64,000 bases of DNA from Gnetum montanum. Lineage: Eukaryota > Streptophyta > Gnetopsida > Gnetales > Gnetaceae. Under the pieces are notes generated by a model. That model ran no database searches, was not told where the DNA came from, and saw only the letters and a program-made list of their open reading frames with translations. This document shows positions 11,790 through 22,153 of the stretch, one piece after another (position 1 is the first letter of the stretch; every line of letters starts with the position of its first letter). The stretch is taken from the NCBI GenBank assembly GCA_015680685.1, contig MNCI01004094.1, forward strand, positions 73,025-137,024. Reading direction: 5' to 3'. The translations under genes were made by a program, and so were the position numbers.

Positions 11790-11965
11790 GCTGCTCAGTT
11801 TACCCTGTAGGCTGTAGACCTTGTCTACACACTGCTCAGCTCACTTGCATGCTGTACGCTGTAGAACCTGTCTACATGCTGCTCAGCTCACCTGCACACT
11901 GTATGCTGTAGACCCTGTCTACACGCTGCTTAGCTCACCTGCACGCTGTACGCCGTCTCCGTATG
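11790..11965 (+). repeat. 47-bp tandem repeats in the element B leader
   Basis: About three and a half units of ctcagctcac-ctgcac-gctgta-gctgtagaccctgtctacac-gctg type, period 47 bp. They share the tacgctg/cagcgt core with the LTR and with the 40-bp repeats at 20650-21180. The rest of the leader to 12127 shows nothing else. Confidence 0.7.
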
Positions 11966-12127
11966 CTAGTTGTTGAAGCCTATATGCTAAGATCTAGTTT
12001 ATACGCTGTACGCTGCGAACTTAAGTGCATGCTGATAAACACATCCATTTCACACTGAGTCAAATCCTCCTTCGTACTCCCTGACATCTTATCCCTTCCA
12101 CTGTGTTATATTCATAATTTTTTCATC

Positions 12128-15100
12128 ATGAACACTACGAATTCCAACACTTCAACCAAGCCCATCACAGATATCGTAAACCCCATGGCCATTCAACAAC
12201 CCATAGTACAATCCACGGTGGGACCTCGTCGGTCTCTCAGACTACAAGGGAGGAACCCATCATTTAACATTATAACGTAGGAACAATATAATTTCATATG
12301 CATAAAAATACAAGCCAGCCTAGCAGTGGATCAAACTGAAATGGAAGTAAGAGACAATACAAACTGTTTCATAGGGGAGGACATGAGTTCATCCCTTCCC
12401 CGCATGACATCATCCCTCTCCCTGAGCATTACTCTCAGCTCATCTTAGAGCTCCTCCTAGCAAGGAATCAGCCTCTAGACTAGCCCATGCCAAACCCCCA
12501 AATAGAGGAGGAAGACGATTTCGTGGCTCAGTCCGAACATGAGGATTCATATCATACCCTCAGCCCACAAACTTACGCAAATCCGTTATTTCACCCATTC
12601 ATGGGGGAGACAACGTCCCTCCAGCCATTTAAAATTACTCAAGCACATGTGCCTCAACAAGAGGTATCCACTCTCGCCCCCACTCCTCCTGTGACTGATG
12701 CGCAATCCAATACGCTACCCCTCTCCATTATTCCTCCCGTCACCATGTCACCCTCTCTCTTACAAATGCAACCACAACAACAACCTCTTCAACCCAATGT
12801 AGGCATCACACTCCCATCTCAGATCCTTGGAATGCCATCTATGATACAGGCTTCTACAGCTCCTCAGTACATACCTCGGATCCAAAATCAAGGAGCATGT
12901 TTCGTGGCCACAACTCAACAAGTGCAAAGTATTCCATCGCGAACCACAACGGGGCAATGGGCTACGATCGGCGTGCAACCATATCAACCCCTTCATCACA
13001 ATATGCCTCCTCTTGCAATCCCATCCGTGAGCATCCCTTGGATACAACAAAAATAGATACAACAAAAACAACAACAGCAGCAACAACAGCCTTTCCCTTA
13101 TGGCATGCCACTAGTGACGCCCACAACCAACATACGACAAATGCAATTCCCGACTACTCAACTTTCTACCTTCCCGCCCACTGTGCAACAGTCCAATCTT
13201 CCCACGTCACAACAACCTGTCGCTTCACCCAGTGCTCAAGACTGGGCGGATGCTAAAAAAATGATGCGAGAACTTACTGAGGAGGTAAGATGCCTTAAAA
13301 CAGCTAACAGCGAAGAGCTTAAGGTCTTGAACTTTTACCAAGATGATCCTATTAGCTTTTCAGTGCCGCCACTAATGTCGCCAAAAGGCATCTCTCTGCC
13401 TCAATTGACCAAATACAACGGGGAGGGAGACCCCAATGCCCATGTAGTCATGTTTAGATTAGAAAGTTTATTACTTTAGGCTTGGCCGCATGCAATCTTG
13501 TGTGTCTTCACCATGTCACTTACGGGGAGAGCACTAGACTGGTACCGGGCTCTACCGCGCAATTCTATATCTTTCCTGGAAGACCTTTTACACCAGTTCG
13601 TGACCAGGTTTAAATATAATCTAAAACCTAAAGCTACATTAGACAACCTAATACAGGTGAAACAAGCACCCCTTAAGCCTGTATAGAAATTCATTCAAAG
13701 ATGGAGTGCTGCGTTGAATGAACTCCATGAAACAATACCTGAGACTTACTTGCTCATGATCTTAAAGGGAGCAGTAAATGATTTCATTAAATCTAAGTTG
13801 TACTACCTAAACGCACGCACCCTAAACCAAGCCTTTGTCTAGATAAAGAACATAGAGGAGGCAGCACAAAACAGTCATGACCCCGCCTACATAGCCTTTA
13901 AAAATCAACATACTAAAAAAGATAAGGAAAAGGCTAAACCAACAGTGGCAGCATTAGCAGAGACTCAACGAACAGCTGCTCAGCAACAAGGTAAATCGCC
14001 TACTGCCCCCACTGGCTACACTAAGCCTCCCTGTAATGCTACACCTAGGTCGTCCACATCCCAAGTTGCTACACCAGGCCAAGCGCAAAATTTTGAGAGG
14101 AGAAACCCCTCTCAGTTCACACAACTGCCCATGAAACCTTCGCAACTATTCAACCAATTACTGAAGGTTGGGCTGATGAAGCATAAGCAGTTGTCCACCG
14201 CGGCAATTCAAAGACATGATCGATTCTGCCAATTGGTCGAAAACCTGGGCTTGGCAACCCCGGACGAACCCCCAGTTCCAAGAGGCTTCAGGGTAGACCG
14301 GTTCTATGACTACCATCAATAAAATGGACATGGCATGGACTATTGCTTCACATTGAAGCAAGATATTCAATGAATGATCGATGCAGGCGAGATCACATTT
14401 GATGAGGCTAACCCAGTCAAACCACAAAACCAGTCCATGGGTATATATAAAGATCCCCTGAATACCAAAGAAGTGCCCTACACGATCAATACTATTTACG
14501 CAGAAAATAGCAGTGAAATGCCCAGAAAGCCTTTCATGGTTCATGTTCCCTCCACCTCACAAAAATCATTACAAACTACATATCCCTCATGTAGTCCTCC
14601 TACCTCACGCAAACCTTTTGTCATTCAAGTGCCTCCCGCTGTGGCGACAATGCAGGTGTTGCCCCAAAATAAACCATTTGTCATTAGGGTGCCTCCTACT
14701 GATACAACTACTGGCATGACACCATCGAACCAGCTTACCCCCTTTGTGGTCTGGGTGCCACCAGCAGTTGCTCCTACAGAGGCAACAACAGTGAGCCACC
14801 CCATCCCATTTGTCATTCAAGTCCTGAAACAACCCTGCGTTCCAACTCCACATGCTCCCACGCAACCCACACGAGAATGCCTGGCAGATAGGCTCACGAG
14901 GGAACGTTTAGAGAAGGAGCGCTCGACAAAGGAACAACGACTAGCACTGGGGCCTTCGAAGCCAATCCCATTGAGTGCAGTGCCTATGACTCCCACCAAT
15001 GATGAACCAAACATGTGCCGCAAAAGGGAAGAACCAAGAGTACAACCCATGTCAACACCACCAGTCACCGAAAGCAACACAAAAGCCACCCCGCATGAGA

Positions 15101-15531
15101 TACGACTATCAGGTCCATTGGATCAAGTGGTTTTGGACAAGAATGCACCCAATGGAAAAGACTTAGCTAATGCCCTAATGCAAGTCACCCAGGCCCTCAA
15201 ACAGAAGAACACGTCATTAAGCTTATATGACCTTGTCTTGACCTCATCAGTTCATCGCGAAGCCCTAGTACAAATGTTGATGTCAATCCTTGTTAGCGAG
15301 AACCTACCTACGGATGAGCCCTCTATACATGCAGTCATGTCTAAACACCAAGAATCCAAACCCAAATCATTAAACTTCCATTCTAAAAACATTAAAATAG
15401 ATGAGAAAATAGGAGATGTCACTCATGAACCCATGTTCATAACCATACAAGTCAATCAGTTCAAGATACATCAGGTACATGTAGATGATGGAGTGGCCAC
15501 AAATGTGGTACCTTACCCCGTCATCGAATAG
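12128..15531 (+). pseudogene. Element B gag
   Basis: The likely start is ATG 12128; after an early frameshift the frame of 12487 stays the same to 15531 and beyond. Parts: Pro/Gln-rich N-terminus (12487-13250); retrotransposon Gag core at about 13330-13880, with the SLTGRALDWYRALP and KQAPLKPV landmarks; a nucleocapsid-like finger with YxxHQ...GHxxxYC spacing at 14270-14370; then a Pro-rich tail in which KPFVIxVPP recurs about five times (14530-14830). In-frame stops at 13054, 13477, 13684, 14320 and 15529 each are one transition from Gln. It formed the particle shell; this copy is dead. Confidence 0.85.
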
Positions 15532-16160
15532 TTGGGCCTCACTGACTTAATCGAGCCAACAGCTACAACCTGTCTAAAATATTTTAATGGGTCACGAGTA
15601 GTGGTCAAGGGTACATTGACCTTGGACTTCATAGTAGGGGATTGGTTCCCCACTTCTGCTGACTTTGTGGTTATCAATGAGATGCCTGGCTTCAACTGAA
15701 TCTTGAGGCGACCTTGGTTAGCCCAATTAAAAGTGGTGTCTTCCCCCATCCATTAGGAAATTCATATACCATATGAAGGGGGTGAGATCATTATCCATGG
15801 AGATACTGCTACTTCCACCATCTCATCTTACACGGAAGCAAACCCAGGCTCCGAAGTTAAATTCGAAGAGCCTGAACTACGTGACCCACAATGCGAACCT
15901 AAACTCGAAAAACCTATGACGAAAAAAACCAACAACACCCGAAAGGATGACCAGCACATCGAGGGTGATTCCTCAGAAACCACTGAAACAACATCCAAAA
16001 TAGAAGTGTCCGAAAGTATCGACTCAAAACTTGCTCCATTAGACGTCTCCTGATCAGAGTTACCTTTCAATGTAATCAGCGAAGGAGATGCTGAATATTG
16101 AATTGTTCCCATTAAACACCACATTACCATGAAAACAAAAAAGATAAAAAGGATGCTAAA
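15420..16160 (+). pseudogene. Element B retropepsin-like protease domain
   Basis: Continues the gag frame. VHVDDGVATNV (about 15475-15510) is where a retropepsin active site (D-S/T-G, or DGGS in Tat elements) should be, and ILRRPWLAQ (about 15702-15728) is the conserved downstream segment. Stops at 15529, 15697 and 15754. Element F has the same domain (62084-62950). The domain should cut Gag-Pol; the second active-site residue is Asp in both copies. After about 15850 the frame is acidic and tapers into array 1. Confidence 0.75.
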
Positions 16161-16167
16161 CAATTAG

Positions 16168-16475
16168 TAAACATTCTAGTCCGAAATGACGTTAAACTAC
16201 ATTCATAGTTCGAAATGATGTTAAACTACATTCATAGTCCAAAATGACGTTAAATTACATTCATAGTCCGAAATGACGTTAAACTACATTCACAGTCCGA
16301 AACAATGCTAAACTATCACATGTCCACAATGACATAAAACTAGCCATGGCCAGGAATGGTTGATTTACCAAGAAACCCACCAGTGTCACTCGAAACTTCT
16401 CTTGTTTAAGCATGGCCCGAAATGACCTTAAACTAATGCATGGGGCCCGAAATGGCCTTAAACTAGACCATTTTC
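16168..16475 (+). repeat. taaact array 1 (after protease)
   Basis: Units of about 34 bp of the form tagtccgaaatgacgttaaactacattca, four to five near-identical copies (16168-16310), then more diverged ones ending in gacataaact, gaccttaaact, ggccttaaact. It separates gag-pro from the antisense gene. Confidence 0.85.
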
Positions 16476-16895
16476 TTACACTTTTGTGCAAATTCAAATT
16501 CATTGTTTGAATTTATGCTTACATTGTTGTGTTATCAGTTATAGTTTTTTTTCTTTATATTTCCCTTTTCACAATTATCCTTCGATTATAATTACATTCC
16601 TACTTGTATTCCTACTTCGTGCATTTCACTTAAACAACAAAACAAATAAAACATTTTACATTGCCACATCATGTTTAAACAACAAGAGCTAAAAGAACAA
16701 AAAGATTTCCACTTTAAATCTACATTTGTCAGTGTTCAAACAAACTCGAAATTTAAATAAAAAATATAGTCATATACAGTTGGGCCATTACAACAGTTAA
16801 TTGATTCCATTCATTAGTTCATGTACAATCCAAGGCAAAACATTCAGCCTATGACCCATGTAAAAATATGAGCCATGATAATATCAAAATAAAAA
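16476..16895. other. 3' flank of the antisense gene
   Basis: 420 bp of AT-rich DNA with no frame of interest, downstream of the stop codon of the minus-strand gene; presumably its 3' UTR and the spacer to array 1. I could not pick a definite poly(A) signal. Confidence 0.5.
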
Positions 16896-18618
16896 CTAAA
16901 CATCAGGGTCGGGAGGGCTATCCCCTTCAGACTCTTCGGCACCATGGGTCCTCGCTCCACTGGGCCCACCTTGAACATCACCATCGCCCTGACCCTATGA
17001 AAATGTAAAAGAAAAACAATCAACATAAAAAGAAAAGAGAAAAATCCCAAACGTTATTTAACAAACAAAATTCATAAGAATAAATGGCTTACCGTAGGAG
17101 ACCCCCCTAAACTGAATTCCAACCGACGGAGAATTTCTTCCTCAGAGACACTAGCCCAGTCAGTCCCATTGAGGCCCAGATCAACGTTCGCTAAGGACTT
17201 CCCTTTGTTGACCGTTGACCATGTGGGACATTTCAAGGGGAATTCACCCACAGAGACCTCCCCAAAAGCAGTCGTGATTACCCTCTTTGGCGACTCCATC
17301 TCAACAATGGTATGCTTGGCAAATGTATCAAATGCAGAGCGCAGCCCTAGACTTTCAACGAACATTTCCAGCTGACGCTTCTCTATAGATACTTCTTTTA
17401 ATGACTTCTTGTAATGATGCTTATGATTCTTCTCATCTTGACCCCACTTCCACACCTTAGAAGCGAAAGCCTTCCAATCCTGACACTTGAGGTTCAGTAA
17501 GTCTATCTGGGCCTTACGCTCTACTAGCTCCCGAGTTAGCGATACATGGCGATTCAACAAATTCCAATATCTGGTATAAGTGATCTCAGAAGTTCGCCAA
17601 GAACGATCACCTGTTAATCTAGCTGAGGTAAACTCATAACGAGATTTGAGATCATCACGTTCGGCCAATAACTTGGAAACCTCTCTTTCCCTCACTTGGA
17701 TTTGCAACCATAGCTGTTCAATGGAGTGCCTACAGGTCCAAAGCGATTTGGCATTATGCACAAGGCATTCCACCACCTCATCATAGACTTGTCTCGGTAC
17801 TTGTTCAACTTCTGGCGGTAGTGTAGGCAAGTTGTCAATACAAATATCCTTAGATGGATCCCACTTCAATTTAGCCCATACCCACATGAAAAGAACATGC
17901 GTTAGACCTTAGATAGAAAAAACAAAAAAAAAAAGAAGGAAGCAAAATGCTTGAAACATCTGTACCTATTTCAGGGTGAGCTCGTTGAATGCGTTCGACC
18001 ACCTCGTCAATGATACTACTGACAAAATCCATTTTTCTTGGCATCTCGATCCAAGTAAATGATTCATGAGTGCGAGATGGATTAGCTTCAGTGGTCATTT
18101 CAGGGGGAACCACTATCATAGGCACTTCTAACCACATCGTAGGAATTGTCCTAGTTTCAATATCTTCGTCTAAAAGTGATAAAAAACATAAAATTAAGAC
18201 ATTAAGTAATGAAAACAACGACTCACAAGGTAGCACAATAAAACAAAAAAATACTGGATTCTCTGTTTCCTTCCCGGTTCGGAGGGTTGCCGAGGTCCAA
18301 TCTTCCCCTGAGGAAGCCATCAAACGTTTCATCAACACCATCTCGATCATCAACCACTTCTATCTCTGTGGTGTCTTGCACCAGTTCTTTGATCACTTCC
18401 ACTTGATCTTTGCTGACCTCTTCCTCCTCAATTAAATCCGTTGGGACTTCCTCCTCCTCGATAATTGTTTCTAGCTCTCGTCTTCTCACTTCTGGAGTCA
18501 GCTCTGAAGACATTTATAGATCCAACATTAGTTTCATATAAACGGTCAAAAAAGCAAAAAATGAATACGACGAAAATAATGATGATGGCAACAAAACAAG
18601 TGCATTAAGCTTACTTAC

Positions 18619-19665
18619 CTCACGTAGGCATTTTAAATCATATATGCTTCACCCTGGGCTCTTCTACAGTTGGGGCCACCTCTATAGGGCATTCGTGCTT
18701 CTGAACCTTCGACTTGGCTTTCCCGATGGTCTCCTTGATTACCCAATCAGCCCTCCTAGTAGTGTAGGGCACATTGTCTGGTTCTAACCCCATGTTATCA
18801 TGTGTATGGATTGAACCACCAGATGACCCCTCTATTGTGATGGAAACTGATTCATCGATCCCCTCGGGTGCATCTTGAGACTCAGCTACCTCGAACAAAT
18901 GGTTAATCCATGGGCGAGATAATTGAGTACGATCCCACAAAACATATTTTTTATTTGCACGAACCACCAAAAATTTGGCTAGGCGACGTAGATAACCCAC
19001 GAAGAACACGAAGGTAAAATGGGATTGAGCCTCAATGTTTAAATGCAACCGCACTATCTCCCCATGGAAACCCGACAGCAAAAATTCGGCCCAATTATAA
19101 CGCATCTCGGTCTCTAAAATGGTCCGCATGATGTGCACGGCTTCCACCCCAAGACTCTTCACTTGAGACAGGGATTTAGGAAACACCCGTGCCCTAAACA
19201 GGGGATACAATTCATTGACATCCACCACCTTTGATGTTCCCTGCATTGGGAACCCCTTAGAGCCCTTGAGAAGGCCCAACCAATCTTCCAACTCACGCAC
19301 CACATGGAGCTCCTTCTGTGCCCTGTCCAAAACCATGTTCACACCATCTGCCGGGATACCGAAGAGGTCTGAAAAGAACTCGGTTAACAGATGAAAGACT
19401 ATTTTGACACCCTTGATACGGGTGCTGTAGTAAGTGATAGAGTTGTCAAACGAATCAACAATTCCAATGATTTTAGTTATAGAGACATCAGGGCTTGGGG
19501 TTGTGAATAGCTCCATGAGGCCGGCATCATTCAAACAACGAACGATAGGTGGTGGGGCACGGGTATGTAACCATCGCTGTGTCTTGCTGACTTTCCCAAA
19601 TTTCATGGACAGGGTGCTCTTAGTCCGCCCTGTCGTAATAGGGTCTTTGCCAAGGGGGATGTTAA
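18619..19665 (-). other. Exon 4 of the antisense gene (largest exon)
   Basis: Acceptor tgcttacag before 19665; donor GAG|GTAAGT after 18619. It encodes about 349 residues in one frame, starting NIPLGKDP, and open except for two TGA near its 3' end that are one transition from CGA. The first residues match exon 4 of the copy in element G (NIPLG / TIPLLG and MKFGKV / LKFGVV). Probably globular, with Trp and Phe-rich helices such as FTFVFFVGYLRRL. Function unknown. Confidence 0.75.
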
Positions 19666-20104
19666 CTGTAAGCACAATGCAAAACCATAGTACCAGTATA
19701 ACCAACATTGCAGCCGAACAAACAAACTAAAGGCGTCAAAGAAATATCATCACTTACATTCAGTCGTGGGATTCACATTGCTAGGACCCAAATCAGTATC
19801 ATGGGGGAAAATCGGTCCATTACATGACCAATTCCCATGCAGCCACCCCCGAGCCGCGCATTACGCAAACGCCCTAGAATACCGCTTATGAAAATGAACG
19901 ATGTCACCATTAGTCTGAGCTAATACAGCTCCATGGAGAGTGGGACCTACCATGAAGGTCTCTAAAGTAGTGTGAGCTAGTGCAAGTCCATCGTCACTTA
20001 TGCATATTCCATCTTTGTCAACTTGGGGCCTACAAACGAATGGTCATCAGAACAGGAACAAACACTAAACAACAGAATAAAAATGACAAATTAAACAACC
20101 TTAC

Positions 20105-20554
20105 CTCTCCACCCTGTACATCGTGCCCGGAGGGTTCTGAAATAAAGTATGCGCACGAGCAGCCAAAAATAAGGTGCTATTGAGATAGTGAGGGCCACAT
20201 GGCAATAAGTCCCATACATGTAATAATGGGAGGGTAGATCTGGGCCCTCCAGAGGGGCTGTCCTTAATCGCAAGCGGTCCCTCGTCAATGTCAACCATGA
20301 AAGCCACAACACCTCTTGAAGATCCTGGTAACAATGTCTCAAGCACGCTTCGCACTAATTGTTCGCTTAGATGGAACCATATTACTACTTTGAACCCCTC
20401 CAAAATGAAGGTAAGGAAATCACAGGCCCCTTCCCTGAACCATACCCCATTGTTATCAATAGTCATATCAGGGGCAGGTTCATTGGAATCAATGGGCCCA
20501 ATCCACGCTAGAACCCCAACCAGCTCAACTACTAAGAGGAAAGGCTTAGGATCC
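20105..20554 (-). other. Exon 2 of the antisense gene
   Basis: Acceptor gtatttgcag before 20554; donor GAGAG|GTAAGG after 20105; 450 nt with no internal stop. It is flanked by phase-2 introns. Its homologue in element G (56814-57257, 444 nt) shares both splice positions, the phase, the segment DTLLP/ETLLP and the C-terminal AHTLFQN...TMY. Confidence 0.8.
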
Positions 20555-20649
20555 CTGCAAATACCCAGAATGCCATCATAAATCAATTATACATGAAAAT
20601 GAAATAATGAAACGAAGTTCCACATTTGGGGTTAATACTTCGAAAAAGT

Positions 20650-21185
20650 TACAAACTGTTTACGCTTAGTGTGCAGACCCTACACACTGGAAGAACTGTT
20701 TATGCTCAGCGTGCAGACCTTGCACACTAGAAAAATTGTTTATGCTCAGCATGTAGACTTTGCATGCTAGAAAAATTATCTACGCTTAGCGTGTAGACCC
20801 TACACGTTGGAAAAACTATCTACGCTCAGTGTGCAGACCCTGCACGCTAGAAAAACTATTTACGCTCGGCGTGCAAACCTTGCACACTGGAAAAACTATT
20901 TACACTTAGCATGTAGACCCTACACGCTGGAAAAACTATTTACGCTCAGCGTGCAGATCCTACACATTGAAAAAAAAACTGTTTACCCTTGGCGTGTAGA
21001 CTCTTCATGCTGGAAAAACTATCTACGCTCAGCATGCAGACCCTGCACGCTGGAAAAACTATTATGCTTGGCATGTAGACTCTGCACACTGGAAAAACTT
21101 TCTACGCTCAACATGCAGACCCTGCACACTGGAAACCCTGTATGCTCAGCGTGCAAACCCTGCATGCTAGAAACCCTCTACGCTC
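20650..21185. repeat. 40-bp minisatellite inside intron 1 of the antisense gene
   Basis: About thirteen units, period 40 bp, of the type tttacgctcagcgtgcagac + cctgcacgctggaaaaacta, from about 20650 to 21185. It fills most of intron 1 (21295-20555). The tacgct-agcgt core is shared with the LTRs and the leader repeats of B. Frames through it (e.g. 20807-21250) are by-products of the 40-bp repetition. Confidence 0.85.
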
Positions 21186-21539
21186 AACATCATCCCCATA
21201 TGCTAAAACATACAACCAGAGACCTCGCGCAAATCCTGTCACTCAGATAGCAAGTACAAAAGAAAGAAATTAATTGAGACGAGATTAGAGCCTACCTGCA
21301 CGCTGATCCAAGCCATGAGGGAATCTTAGGCCTAGGCAAACACTAAAGCATGGCCTCACTTTCCTTCGTGAAGTTCAAGCTGGGCTCCTTCCTCCCCTAG
21401 CCTTCTACTTCCTTTCCCTTACCCATCGTTACATGCCGAGCTGAACCCTGCACGCTGGGGTGTTAATTCCTGCATGCTAGGATTTTATCTTGTACGTTGC
21501 GAAGATGACTGTTCCTTCACACCGACACTGTGGTCCCGA

Positions 21540-21735
21540 GGTTCACGCTAAAACTGTCGCTTGAAATTTACGTTCACGCTAAAACTATCGCTTGAAATTT
21601 ACGTTCACGCTGCGACTTGGGTTTACGCTTACGTTGCGACTTGGGTTTATGCTCACACTGTGATTTGGCTTAGGTTCATGCTATCTGATAGGTTCATGCT
21701 CACGCCTTGCATTATATATATATATCACTACGTTG
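21540..21735 (-). promoter_or_regulatory. Putative promoter of the antisense gene
   Basis: About 285 bp upstream of the ATG at 21426 the minus strand reads tatatatatataatgc (about 21709-21724), a candidate TATA box, though it lies in a TA repeat. Between it and the ATG are two direct repeats of about 31 bp (21540-21605) and three of about 24 bp built on acgctgcgacttgggttt (21605-21670). No transcript evidence is available here. Confidence 0.4.
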
Positions 21736-21954
21736 ACCCTGTCGCCGCCGTCGTCGCCTTGAATATTTTATTCCATTTAATAAAAAATAATCAAAGTACA
21801 AAAGTACGGGCAAATGCAAAACAAAATTAATGAGATAATGAACACTACCACATACAATATTCCCTTGCAAAGCAATTTCGGTTGCCCACACTGAACATTT
21901 TGGCGCAAACTCCTCAGTACAAATCCTACATCAACTAGACACCATGAATGAACG

Positions 21955-22075
21955 ATAATGTCCTGGTAAGGCCTTAAACTGCCACATACAGCCTGGTAAG
22001 GCCTTAAACTACCACATACGGCCCAGTAAGGCGTTAAACTGCCATGCATCTAGGTACAACGGTAAACTACCACTG
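21955..22075 (+). repeat. taaact array 2 (before pol)
   Basis: Three to four units of about 33 bp: cctggtaaggccttaaact followed by gccacatacag-type spacer, ending with ggtaaactaccactg. It separates the antisense gene from pol. Confidence 0.75.
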
Positions 22076-22153
22076 CATATGTACACATAATTTACATTGC
22101 TTAGAAATGCATAACAACCCCTACCAGCTCACTCTGCCCTCTGTTTATTGGCA

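Larger units (their letters stand above)
16896..21426 (-). pseudogene. Eight-exon antisense gene inside element B (~1081 residues, lightly decayed)
   Basis: Exons (minus strand): 21426-21296, 20554-20105, 20029-19758, 19665-18619, 18503-18255, 18169-17966, 17886-17093, 16994-16896 with stop TAG at 898-896. All seven introns start GT; six end in AG. Phases are 2,2,1,1,1,1,0 and the reading frame agrees across every junction, giving 3246 nt. Exon 4 carries the longest conserved-looking block, exon 5 is Glu-rich and acidic, exon 7 looks coiled-coil (Arg/Lys/Glu heptads), exon 8 ends SPPDPDV. Lesions: TAG at 21399 and 21345, TAA at 19863, TGA at 18640 and 18622, and the intron 6 acceptor reads ttcttttca|tg, one G short of cag. 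I do not recognise the protein family. Candidates to test are Tat-lineage antisense ORF proteins, PF04195 and plant mobile domain. A homologue lies at 55150-57823. Confidence 0.8.

Noticed and set aside
14158-15089. Minus-strand frames of 60-130 residues inside gag (e.g. 14158-14544, 14605-14865, 14817-15089)
   Set aside because: They mirror the Pro-rich gag repeats; no motif and no splice structure.
20807-21250. 147-residue plus-strand frame rich in Cys, Leu, His
   Set aside because: It is a reading of the 40-bp repeat; 40 is not a multiple of three, so the pattern cycles through frames, and it lies in an intron of the opposite strand gene.
21709-21724. TA repeat as a sure TATA box
   Set aside because: Kept only as a low-confidence promoter: TA repeats are common and there is no transcript start evidence.
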